A DNA stretch of 7,017 bases from UBA11855 sp964591705 (GCA_964591705.1 CAZQCX010000065.1:1-7017), one strand, 5' to 3'; counted from the stretch's first letter, positions 1 through 6,910 are shown. The notes: generated by a model from the letters alone, not told the origin. Numbers and translations: made by a program.

Positions 1-112
1 TGCCAAGGTGGAGGAATACAGTGAAAGTCACCGTGCTCACGGCCTACCAGACGATCTCCTCAACATCCTGAAGGATGATTTGGAAGCGCAGTCAACCAGT
101 AAGAGGATCTGA
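1..112 (+). CDS. dndC: C-terminal end of probable DndC, DNA phosphorothioation sulfurtransferase (5' partial)
   Basis: An open frame enters from the left edge (first full codon at base 2) and ends at TGA 110-112, giving 36 residues that start AKVEEYSESHRAHGLPDDLL and end in KRI. DndC is the Fe-S, PAPS-reductase-like ATP pyrophosphatase that transfers sulfur to DNA. None of its diagnostic motifs (P-loop SGGKDS type, cysteines) lie in this fragment, so the call rests mainly on position: the stop is two bases before dndD, and dndC-dndD is the conserved order in dnd operons. A basic, helical tail with an R-x-H-G-[IL]-x-D-x-L pattern is compatible with DndC C-termini as I remember them. The tail also carries the ribosome binding site of dndD (AGAGGA at 102-107). 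Confidence 0.7.
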   Translation, partial: AKVEEYSESHRAHGLPDDLLNILKDDLEAQSTSKRI

Positions 113-114
113 GT

Positions 115-2178
115 ATGCCAGAAGTCTATATTGATTCGCTGACGCTGGAGAATTTCGGTCCTTTCTATGGAGAACACACGCTTGATTTCCGTAGCCTTGA
201 GGGTAAATGCGGGATTTTGGTTGGCGGAAAAAACGGGGCTGGAAAGACCCACGTCCTGCGCGCACTGTATCTTGCGGTGGTAGGCGAAAGCGGCGTTGGC
301 GACTTAAAGAGGGTCGAAACTGGTTCTGATGCGACACGATTCGTTTTTGAGAAGTCCTTGAATCGGCGTGCTTTTACCGAAGGACAAGATACGATTCGGT
401 TGAAAGCCATTGTCACGCTTCGCGACGACAAAGTTGGTAGCCGAAAGGTTGAGCTTCATCGGGAGATCCGTTTCCGCCCTAATTCATCACCAGTATGGGA
501 ACATTATGCTGTGCGTTCTGACACACCAGGACGCATTGATGACGAGCAGGTGATTCAAAAGCTACGAGACGCATTCTTACCACGTCATTTGGCGAGGTTC
601 TTCTTTTTCGATGCTGAGCGCAGCCAAAGCATTAACTTGGGACAGCAAGACATCATAGAAGGTGTGAGTCGCATACTTGGTCTATGGACGTATAGCGAAC
701 TTGAAACTGATCTCCGTCAATTGATAAACTCTAAAATTCCACGAGTCTTCAGTACAGGTGGCGGTCCTAACCCTGAAACCATTCTTGCCGAGTTGAATGG
801 AAAGATCATCACTATTGAGGGTATTCTTAAGGCAAGACAAAAAGAACATGAGATACTTGAACGTGACTTGCATGAAATTGAGATCGAACTCCTTGAAGTC
901 GAAGACGACTTAAAAACACTTGGAGCTGTTGACCCCGATGAACTTCAGAGGGCACAGGAGCGCCATGTCGAGCTTACAAAAGAGAAGAGTAAATTGGAAT
1001 CAAAGCTGACGGAGGCATGGGAGCTTTCTCTACCAGTTTCGTTGCTTGGGGGCTATCAAAGGGAATTATATAATGCTCTAAAAAGAGAAGAGTCCAGACG
1101 TGAATGGGAAAGTGCAAAATCCACTGTTGAGCCCAAAATTCCTCAGGTGAAGCAAGATGTGTTTGGAAGCTCACCAAAAGAATTTACTCTTGAACCAGAT
1201 ATCAAGTCCTTCTATATGACGCGCCTAGAAGATGCTTTGCATAAGCTATTTCATCCACCGCCAGAAGGTATGCCCGATCATATCTACATGGTTGACCGTA
1301 ATGATGTGAGCACTAAGATTCGTATGTATCTTACAGAGAGCCAGAAAGAATTGGGTGACCTCGCTGAAATATGTTTAAATATTGAGAAGATGGATGTTGA
1401 AATTAGGGAGTTGAACCAGAAATTAAAGCAAATGCAGCAAAGCAGTGCTGCATTCAAAAGAGGTGCGGAGCTCCATGAAAAACGTGGAAAACTACTTGCT
1501 GACCGAGATCGTCTCAGTAAGAGACTGAAAGAAATCGAGGCCGAAACCACAAGCAAAGAGGTAGAGTTAGGCGATCTGAAACGCCAGGAATCCATCCAAC
1601 AAGAGATTGCTAAAAAAGCCGATCGTGGTGAGAGTTTAGCAGCCCTTGCAACCCGTTATCGTGAGGCGGCGGGAGAAATTCGGAGTCGTGCTGCAATTCA
1701 AATGCGCAGGCAAATCTCAGAAGAAGTGGGCAGATTATGGGTTGAAATTACTGAACGTGAACGTGAATTTGACGGGATGGAGTTTGACAGCTATTGGCAG
1801 TGCTGGCTTATTCGTCGTGATGGGAAGAAGGTGTCGTGGGAAGAGACAAATACGTCTGCTGGTCAACGACAAGTCCGAATGTTGGCATTTTATGAGGCCT
1901 TGCGCCGGCTCGCAAGACTCGTGCCGCCATTAGTTGTGGACACACCGTTGGCTCGGTTGGACAAAGAGGTCCGTGCGAATGTGCTCGACCTACTTTATCT
2001 CAATGGACACCAATCTATTATCCTGAGTACAAATGCGGAGATTGATCCCGAAGGAATGCTATTTGACCGGATTCGCAATAGGCTCGCCCGCGTATATACA
2101 CTTCATCCACACGGCAAGCGTGACAGTGTGGACTATGAGGTAAGGATAACGAGCGACTATTTCGGGCACGACGTATGA
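115..2178 (+). CDS. dndD: DndD, SMC/Rad50-like ATPase of DNA phosphorothioation
   Basis: This 687-residue protein has the split ABC ATPase layout of the SMC/Rad50 class. The N-terminal lobe holds the Walker A motif GKNGAGKT at residues 38-45. A phenylalanine-rich segment RFFFFDAERS at 161-170 sits where DndD proteins have their Q-loop region. Two long charged heptad-like stretches (about 222-305 and 405-500) would form an antiparallel coiled coil. The C-terminal lobe holds the signature SAGQRQ at 581-586, Walker B PPLVVDTPLARLD at 604-616, and STNAEID at 638-644 in the H-loop position. The DTPL-x-RLD form of Walker B is typical of DndD. DndD works with DndC and DndE on DNA in the sulfur-incorporation step, probably supplying ATP-driven DNA remodelling. 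There is no CxxC zinc hook between the helices (cysteines only at 32, 420 and 563), unlike Rad50. Start: ATG two bases after the upstream stop, with AGAGGA seven bases before it; LTLENFGPF is the expected beginning of such ATPases. Confidence 0.95.
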   Translation: MPEVYIDSLTLENFGPFYGEHTLDFRSLEGKCGILVGGKNGAGKTHVLRALYLAVVGESGVGDLKRVETGSDATRFVFEKSLNRRAFTEGQDTIRLKAIVTLRDDKVGSRKVELHREIRFRPNSSPVWEHYAVRSDTPGRIDDEQVIQKLRDAFLPRHLARFFFFDAERSQSINLGQQDIIEGVSRILGLWTYSELETDLRQLINSKIPRVFSTGGGPNPETILAELNGKIITIEGILKARQKEHEILERDLHEIEIELLEVEDDLKTLGAVDPDELQRAQERHVELTKEKSKLESKLTEAWELSLPVSLLGGYQRELYNALKREESRREWESAKSTVEPKIPQVKQDVFGSSPKEFTLEPDIKSFYMTRLEDALHKLFHPPPEGMPDHIYMVDRNDVSTKIRMYLTESQKELGDLAEICLNIEKMDVEIRELNQKLKQMQQSSAAFKRGAELHEKRGKLLADRDRLSKRLKEIEAETTSKEVELGDLKRQESIQQEIAKKADRGESLAALATRYREAAGEIRSRAAIQMRRQISEEVGRLWVEITEREREFDGMEFDSYWQCWLIRRDGKKVSWEETNTSAGQRQVRMLAFYEALRRLARLVPPLVVDTPLARLDKEVRANVLDLLYLNGHQSIILSTNAEIDPEGMLFDRIRNRLARVYTLHPHGKRDSVDYEVRITSDYFGHDV

Positions 2179-2191
2179 GGAGAAAAGCAGC

Positions 2192-3676
2192 ATGAAATTT
2201 GATACAAGCAGCGAAGCCCATGAATTTATAGAGAATGTTTTCCCGCGAGTTGGTGCGCGGAATCAGGCGATTTTGGGACGTGCTGCTCTTTTCCTCGCCT
2301 TAGGTGAAGGTGTACCAGGTGAGTTTAAACCCAAAGATTCAAAAGGCGTTACTTTAAACGATGAGCAAGTTGTAGGGGATGAACTGAAAGATTTAGTCCG
2401 AGCTGCTTTAAATCACCGCGTTGGTCGGACGCTCGACGAAGGGGGTTATCGTCAGGAATTTCGCAGATATTTTGAGTATGGATGCCAACGTCTTCGGCAA
2501 ATATGGACGGAATCCAGCAATGATCAAACTCGCTTCGTTTCCGCCTTGTTCAAATTGATTGGTGGTGGAATTGAATTCGTCCCTAGTATAAAACCGTCTC
2601 AACAAATCATGCACTTAGTTGAAACCGAAGTTAAACTTAAGGTGCTGTTGGATGCCCCTGAGTGGTCGGTGAATGGCCCCGGAACCCAAAATGGATTGCT
2701 TGTCATCTCGGGCCAACCCGGGAGTGGCAAGAGCCAGCTTGCACTCGACTTGTTGGCACAACTTACAAATTTTGGTGCCCGCTTTGTATTCTTCGATATG
2801 AAAGGCGAGCTCGAGGATGATCCGAGAAACCAACAACAACGGAAAAACCGCACACATTTTCTGGAGCAAACTGGGGCACAATACGTCCGACTCATCCAAC
2901 AAGGGTTACCAATCAACCCACTCTTACGGCATGAAAATCCAACCCAGAACACTCAGATTGCTTATGAAATTGCCAGCCTAATTCGGTGTTTTGCACCACA
3001 ACTTGGTGCGAAACAGGAACGAAATATTTGCGACGCCTATCAGCATCTAATAGCTCCTGATTTCCAAACGTTAGCAACAGAGTTGGAAAACAGTGGTGCG
3101 AATGGTGTTGACCTTGCGGTAATACAAAAGATCGAAAGGTTTAACTTATTTGCCAGTTCTCAGGCAGCCATCAGCCCCGAAGAATGGTTAAGTAACTCTT
3201 TAATTATTGATTTCAAGGAATTTGGAAATGATAACGAAACAAAGGCCCTGGCTGTTGCTCTCATTCTGAACTTCTTGATTAAGAAACTGAATCAGCAACT
3301 TGCAGTTAAGAACGATATTCAACCACTCAAGATGGTGTTGTTCGTGGACGAAGCACATTTGTTACTGCCCAAGGAACACAAGGCTGGCCTTCTCAGTTTA
3401 TTGGCAAGACAAGGGCGCTCTTGGGGATTCCCGGTGTGGATGGCTTCGCAGGATGCAGATAAGTTTCTTACAAAAGGTACCAATGAAACCAACTTCGCTG
3501 AGTTAGCTGAGTGCGGAATCCATTTTTCCCCGCACACGTTAACCGACCCGGAACAACGGATGATCCTTGGTGGTGTAGTTCACCAAAAGTTAAAGAAAAC
3601 CGAAGGTGCCTTACGCCTACAGGGGAAACTGCTAACAGGTACAGCCCGACAGTTTTGGAAAGATCAAGGGAGATAA
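2192..3676 (+). CDS. dndE: DndE domain joined to a HerA/FtsK-like P-loop ATPase
   Basis: The protein has 494 residues, whereas stand-alone DndE has about 110-120. Residues 1-106 match the DndE pattern: a first helix after DTSSEA, a segment RNQAILGRAALFLALGEG (23-40) like the conserved 'N-x-L-x-R-x-A-x-x-x-S' helix, then a second long helix and a closing helix FRRYFEYGCQRLRQ (90-103). DndE forms tetramers and binds nicked double-stranded DNA. Residues about 135-494 are a P-loop ATPase: Walker A GQPGSGKS (174-181), FDMKGEL (201-207) as in FtsK/VirB4/HerA-type motors, Walker B MVLFVDEAH (381-389), and LARQGRSWGFPVWMASQ (404-420) in the place of the sensor strand and preceding arginine region. 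The likely role is a DNA translocase or loading motor bound to the phosphorothioation complex. Start: ATG at 2192, with GAGGAG (2177-2182) nine bases upstream and overlapping the dndD stop. The DndE half is called by remembered alignment; the ATPase half by clear motifs. The exact ATPase subfamily (HerA, DUF87 or another) is uncertain. Confidence 0.86.
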   Translation: MKFDTSSEAHEFIENVFPRVGARNQAILGRAALFLALGEGVPGEFKPKDSKGVTLNDEQVVGDELKDLVRAALNHRVGRTLDEGGYRQEFRRYFEYGCQRLRQIWTESSNDQTRFVSALFKLIGGGIEFVPSIKPSQQIMHLVETEVKLKVLLDAPEWSVNGPGTQNGLLVISGQPGSGKSQLALDLLAQLTNFGARFVFFDMKGELEDDPRNQQQRKNRTHFLEQTGAQYVRLIQQGLPINPLLRHENPTQNTQIAYEIASLIRCFAPQLGAKQERNICDAYQHLIAPDFQTLATELENSGANGVDLAVIQKIERFNLFASSQAAISPEEWLSNSLIIDFKEFGNDNETKALAVALILNFLIKKLNQQLAVKNDIQPLKMVLFVDEAHLLLPKEHKAGLLSLLARQGRSWGFPVWMASQDADKFLTKGTNETNFAELAECGIHFSPHTLTDPEQRMILGGVVHQKLKKTEGALRLQGKLLTGTARQFWKDQGR

Positions 3677-3680
3677 CTCT

Positions 3681-4274
3681 GTGGTCACGCGAGCCACACT
3701 CGACTTGCTCGATGCAGCGATACCTACCCCGGATAAGTATGAACAATGGCGCCAATTTCCAGACAACGTCCGTTTTGAGAACTATCGTAAACACTTTCTT
3801 ACAGACCCAGTCTTTTGGGAACGTCATCAGCCAAATAACTGGGCCTTTGCACTTACTTGGAACGAATATCGATATGCTGATGTCAACTCCCCTGCCGATG
3901 TGGACGCTAAAATTGAAAGTGATGAACCAGGTGTTTACATATTCTACGTGAGACCAACAAGAATAATTTACCGGTTTCCACAATTCGCTTTATACATAGG
4001 CATCTCAAATGAGCGTGGTACGGACCGCCCCTTACGGGAAAGGTTGAAGGACTACCTCCCTACAAGAATCACAGCCAAGCTGAAACGTGATAATATCGAT
4101 CAAATGCTCCAGATGTACTACGGCGTGCTCTGGGTTGCATATGCCCTAGCAGCGCGTCGTAGTTCTGAATTGGTGGAGATAGAGAAGAAGCTTCATGGGT
4201 TCGTATATCCTTGCTACAGTCGCCGTGACTTCCCCAGGGATATTCAAACCCAACGTAGGAGGTTTCAGGACTAA
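3681..4274 (+). CDS. GIY-YIG-fold protein, candidate nuclease of the dnd operon
   Basis: This 197-residue protein has a C-terminal GIY-YIG domain. GVY (84-86) is followed 19 residues later by YIG (105-107), then an arginine-rich helix RPLRERL (116-122) where the catalytic Arg lies. The final motif E168-x2-L171-x5-P177-x2-S180 has exactly the spacing of the UvrC-type E-x2-[LIY]-x5-P-x2-N motif. The last residue, normally Asn, is Ser here. Residues 1-80 are rich in Trp, Phe and Tyr and match nothing I recognise; they could form a DNA- or partner-binding part. No signal peptide or membrane segment is visible, so the protein should be cytoplasmic. Start: GTG at 3681, four bases after the dndE stop, with AAGGGAG (3666-3672) eight bases upstream; no ATG lies near. 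It lies in the same operon as the modification genes, so I infer a restriction or DNA-processing role. The nuclease fold is well supported, activity less so, and the substrate is unknown. Confidence 0.78.
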   Translation: MVTRATLDLLDAAIPTPDKYEQWRQFPDNVRFENYRKHFLTDPVFWERHQPNNWAFALTWNEYRYADVNSPADVDAKIESDEPGVYIFYVRPTRIIYRFPQFALYIGISNERGTDRPLRERLKDYLPTRITAKLKRDNIDQMLQMYYGVLWVAYALAARRSSELVEIEKKLHGFVYPCYSRRDFPRDIQTQRRRFQD

Positions 4275-4276
4275 TG
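4257..4276 (+). promoter_or_regulatory. Ribosome binding site and TAATG stop/start overlap coupling dndB to the upstream gene
   Basis: AGGAGG at 4257-4262 lies inside the end of the GIY-YIG gene. Its TAA stop (4272-4274) shares one base with the ATG of dndB (4274-4276). A consensus Shine-Dalgarno at 11 bases spacing plus a TAATG overlap indicates translational coupling and fixes the dndB start. Confidence 0.75.
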
Positions 4277-5515
4277 AGCACACCTTGGCAGGTCCCATGT
4301 CTTAGAGGCGTCCTTGGAACGTGGGTTTTCTACCCAGCACTGATGTCTGCAGACCAGATTGCTTCGCGAGTAATGACCGCAAAGGAGATACGGGAAGCAA
4401 AGGCATTAGATGACCACTTGCAGCGCCACTTGCAGCCTCGGGTGAAAAAGATTGTCCGGTATCTGAAAACTAGAGACACTCGTTTCTTCAACTCGATCAT
4501 TGTTGGTGTATTTGACGCCTTGCCCCAGTGGCTTGAGTTCAATCTCGAAGCAATCGGGAAAAAACAAAAAATAACAAGTGCCAATGAAGTCGCCACATCG
4601 CTTGGCATCCTGATGTTCACCGGTAGCGAGAAGATGTTCGCACTCGATGGTCAGCATAGAGTCTCAGCCATCAAGCAAGCGCAAGAGAAGTTTCCAGAGC
4701 AAATCAGAACGGATCAGTACCCGGTCATTTTCCTGGCACACGTTGACGATAAGGAAGGCAAGGTGCGAACTAGGCGTTTGTTCTCGGACATCAATAAGAA
4801 CGCTGTGCCAGTTTCTGGTGGAGATAAAGTTGTTATTGATGAAGATGATCTCAGCGCCATTGTCACCCGGCGTGTCTATGCAGAGTACCCTCTCTTTAAA
4901 GGTGGTAAAGAAGTCGCAGTCACTGACAAGAAGGAGCAGTTGGTGCAGGATAGGAAGGAGCGGTTCACGAATTTGCTCGCTCTCTATACAGTGAGTAAGT
5001 GCTTAAGAAAAACATTTCACAAACCCAGGGGGACTCTCGACAACGATCCTGAAAACATTCATGCATTCCAGCAAGCCGTATCGAGCTTCTTCGACTTCAT
5101 CATAGAGCACGAACCATCACTAAACCGTTACCTTAAGCAACGCCGGACAACACCGCAAGCCGAGCGTGCTAATAATCGAAGTCTTTTCTTCCGACCCATT
5201 GGATTAGAGGTACTGGCCAGACTATACACTCACTTTTTTATCCATGGGCACTTGCCAATGTTTGCACAAGCTTTGCAACAACTCCGCTTCCAGAATCCGG
5301 GGGGTATTTTTGATGGTATTCTCTGGTTTCGGGGTCGAATAAAACCTTCCGCCAAAGCACGGAACGCCGCCGTAAGATTATGCCTGTATTTGCTCGACGA
5401 GCTTGCTCCTGACGAGGAGCAGGCTCTTCTAACGTCACTGATAGATGTGACAGAAAACCCTAACTACAGGCTCCCACCGAAATCTGGCATACAAGTGCCG
5501 AGGACGCAAACATAA
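4274..5515 (+). CDS. dndB: DndB, DGQHR-domain protein of the phosphorothioation system
   Basis: This 413-residue protein belongs to the DGQHR-domain family. The defining motif DGQHR is at residues 125-129, preceded by GSEKMFAL and followed by an amphipathic helix. The second conserved block, RRLFSDINKNAVPVS (167-181), is the phage-ParB-like segment seen in DndB. The N-terminus (VPCLRGVLGTWVFYPALMS, 7-25) fits the usual DndB opening, supporting the ATG at 4274. In studied systems DndB binds DNA and modulates dnd expression or modification level, and it is not essential for sulfur incorporation. It is usually encoded first, upstream of dndC; here it is last in the operon, which changes the simplest autoregulation picture. 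The codons for residues about 376-385 form a strong hairpin in the mRNA (5399-5426). The length is somewhat above the 350-370 residues I recall for DndB. Confidence 0.9.
   Translation: MSTPWQVPCLRGVLGTWVFYPALMSADQIASRVMTAKEIREAKALDDHLQRHLQPRVKKIVRYLKTRDTRFFNSIIVGVFDALPQWLEFNLEAIGKKQKITSANEVATSLGILMFTGSEKMFALDGQHRVSAIKQAQEKFPEQIRTDQYPVIFLAHVDDKEGKVRTRRLFSDINKNAVPVSGGDKVVIDEDDLSAIVTRRVYAEYPLFKGGKEVAVTDKKEQLVQDRKERFTNLLALYTVSKCLRKTFHKPRGTLDNDPENIHAFQQAVSSFFDFIIEHEPSLNRYLKQRRTTPQAERANNRSLFFRPIGLEVLARLYTHFFIHGHLPMFAQALQQLRFQNPGGIFDGILWFRGRIKPSAKARNAAVRLCLYLLDELAPDEEQALLTSLIDVTENPNYRLPPKSGIQVPRTQT
5399..5426 (+). other. Strong hairpin inside the 3' end of dndB
   Basis: Left arm GAGCTTGCTCCT (5399-5410), loop GACG (5411-5414), right arm AGGAGCAGGCTC (5415-5426). 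Eleven of twelve positions are Watson-Crick pairs and the twelfth is G-U in RNA. Only TTCT follows, so this is not a standard intrinsic terminator. It lies about 87 bases before the dndB stop and could pause transcription or protect the 3' end of the operon mRNA. It could also be a chance result of the acidic/Ala-Leu codons it encodes. Confidence 0.55.
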
Positions 5516-5542
5516 TTATCCTGCAATTAATTCACGTGAAGA
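5516..5542. other. Convergent gap between dndB and dndA with a 10-base palindrome
   Basis: Only 27 bases separate the dndB stop from the dndA stop. TTCACGTGAA at 5531-5540 is a perfect palindrome. It has no room for a loop and no T-run follows on either strand, so no intrinsic terminator can be called here. Transcripts from the two sides probably overlap at their 3' ends. Confidence 0.5.
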
Positions 5543-6673
5543 TTAACTTTTGAGACAAATCGTGGCTTCACGAAGTGCCCTTAAAAAAAACTCGACTTCT
5601 TCCCTGTTGCTTTCTATCCCTAGCGAAAAACGAATCATTTGTCGTGACGCTGCCGTATCGGGCTTCATGGCTTTAATGACATGAGATGGTTCATCAGAAT
5701 CAGCAAGACAGGCTGAACCAGACGAAGCGCAGATACCTTCTTTATCCAGCAAGATTAGCAAAGCTTCTGATTCTATCCCTTGGAAGGCAATGTTGGTTGT
5801 GTTGGCCAGACGCAGGGTCTTGTGACCGTTCAGTTCGGTGTTTGGAATCGAGGATAGAATGCCTTCCTCAAGAGTATCCCGCAGTGGGTGTAACTTCTCG
5901 TCATAGCTTGGCAAATGTTTACGGGCCAACTCAGCAGCTTTTCCCATGCCGACGATCAACGGTACGCTCTCCGTGCCACCGCGCCTGTTGCGTTCCTGAT
6001 GACCACCATAAATCAGTGGCGAGAATGGCGCTTTCTTCCGCACGTAAAGCACTCCAATCCCTTTAGGTGCTCCTAACTTATGGCCGGTTAACGACAGGTA
6101 ATCGGCATAGACATTCCGCACATCAATCTCGACCTTCCCCGCTGCCTGTACAGCGTCACAGTGAAACAGTACTCCTCGTGAGTGACAAATCTCTCCGATA
6201 TCCCTAACAGGGAAAAGCACTCCCGTCTCATTGTTTGCCCACATCAACGAAACAACAGCAGTTGCATCTGAAATTGCATTTTCCAAATCGGCCAGCTTTA
6301 GCAAACCTTCCCGATCAACAGGTAGGTGCGTAACTCGATACCCTTCCTTTTCTAATGCCATGCAATAATTTAGTACTGACGAATGTTCCACTACCGATGT
6401 GATAATGTGCCTTTTCTTAGGATTAGCCTTCAGGGCCGCGTGGATTGCCGAATTATTGCTCTCTGTTGCGCATGAAGTGAAGATTATTTCCGAGGCATTT
6501 GCTCTTATCAGTTCCGCCACCTGCGCTCGCGCCGCCTCGTTTATTGTCTTTAGTTTTGAGCCAAACTTGTATGAACTGGATGGATTGCCCCATTCCGAGG
6601 TCAGGTAAGGCATCATCGCCTCCAGCACCTCCGGTAGCACTGGCGTCGTAGCATTATAATCAAGATAGATCAT
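5543..6673 (-). CDS. dndA: DndA, cysteine desulfurase (IscS/NifS type)
   Basis: This 376-residue PLP enzyme converts L-cysteine to L-alanine and holds the sulfur as a persulfide. All key motifs are present: MIYLDYNATTPV at the start, VEHSSV (95-100) with the His that stacks on PLP, NNETG (147-151), HCDAVQ (171-176), the Schiff-base lysine K199 in SLTGHKLGAPKG, and the persulfide cysteine C322 in SSGSACLADSDEPSHV (317-332), which has the longer loop of group I (IscS/NifS) enzymes. In dnd systems this enzyme supplies sulfur to, and builds the Fe-S cluster of, DndC. It could in principle be an isc/nif desulfurase, but its place beside the dnd operon with no isc or nif genes in view favours DndA. 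The start is fixed by the family-typical M-IYLDYNATTP; the Shine-Dalgarno upstream is poor. Residue 68 is Cys where the family usually has Gly (TSGATESNN). It is encoded opposite and convergent to the operon, so it must have its own promoter. Confidence 0.9.
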   Translation of the reverse strand: MIYLDYNATTPVLPEVLEAMMPYLTSEWGNPSSSYKFGSKLKTINEAARAQVAELIRANASEIIFTSCATESNNSAIHAALKANPKKRHIITSVVEHSSVLNYCMALEKEGYRVTHLPVDREGLLKLADLENAISDATAVVSLMWANNETGVLFPVRDIGEICHSRGVLFHCDAVQAAGKVEIDVRNVYADYLSLTGHKLGAPKGIGVLYVRKKAPFSPLIYGGHQERNRRGGTESVPLIVGMGKAAELARKHLPSYDEKLHPLRDTLEEGILSSIPNTELNGHKTLRLANTTNIAFQGIESEALLILLDKEGICASSGSACLADSDEPSHVIKAMKPDTAASRQMIRFSLGIESNREEVEFFLRALREATICLKS

Positions 6674-6798
6674 AACGGATTCGGAATTACTACCAAAATG
6701 AGGAATGAATTCTGATTATTTTCTTGGGACATTACAAACAGCATCCGGGAAAAACTATTTTCATACATAAAGCATTCATTCTTCTCTCAAGATCTATA

Positions 6799-6815
6799 CA
6801 ACCCCAATTGGGTTG
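6799..6815. repeat. Inverted repeat CAACCC-N5-GGGTTG upstream of dndA
   Basis: Perfect 6-base arms CAACCC (6799-6804) and GGGTTG (6810-6815) flank CAATT. The inner ten bases CCCAATTGGG (6803-6812) are themselves palindromic. No T-run follows on either strand, so an operator is more likely than a terminator. It lies about 130 bases before the dndA start and overlaps the FNR-like box by three bases. Confidence 0.4.
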
Positions 6816-6826
6816 ATTTAGATCAC
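6813..6826. promoter_or_regulatory. FNR/CRP-family box candidate
   Basis: TTGATTTAGATCAC matches nine of the ten specified bases of the FNR consensus TTGAT-N4-ATCAA. Its centre is about 146 bases upstream of the dndA start codon. On the minus strand the TATAGA hexamer lies too close for the standard -41.5 arrangement. On the + strand a weak TAATCT begins at 6849, the spacing expected for a class II site. Which gene it would serve, if any, is unclear. Confidence 0.3.
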
Positions 6827-6910
6827 GGATAAAACTTCAACTCATCAATAATCTTATATCGTTCGACGAGCCAGAGTTGGAGGGTGTCTCTGATATCGCC
6901 GACATATGAA

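Noticed and set aside
3511..3951. Open frame of 146 codons on the + strand overlapping the end of dndE and start of the GIY-YIG gene
   Set aside because: It overlaps both real genes in another frame and shows no family motif; the GTG start at 3681 has a better ribosome binding site and gives the GIY-YIG protein.
3468..3983. Open frame of 171 codons on the minus strand across the dndE/GIY-YIG junction
   Set aside because: It lies opposite two well-supported genes, has no recognisable motif and no ribosome binding site; it is a frame shadow.
5582..5591. Run of eight A (eight T on the dndA coding strand) as a frameshift or terminator signal
   Set aside because: The dndA frame continues normally to a family-typical length, and no stable stem precedes the T-run in the right place.
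5686..6066. Open frame of 126 codons on the + strand opposite dndA
   Set aside because: It is antisense to a fully conserved desulfurase and its composition is not protein-like; shadow.
6703..6781. Inverted 8-mers GAATGAAT and ATTCATTC 63 bases apart upstream of dndA
   Set aside because: Short, AT-rich and far apart; expected by chance in such sequence.
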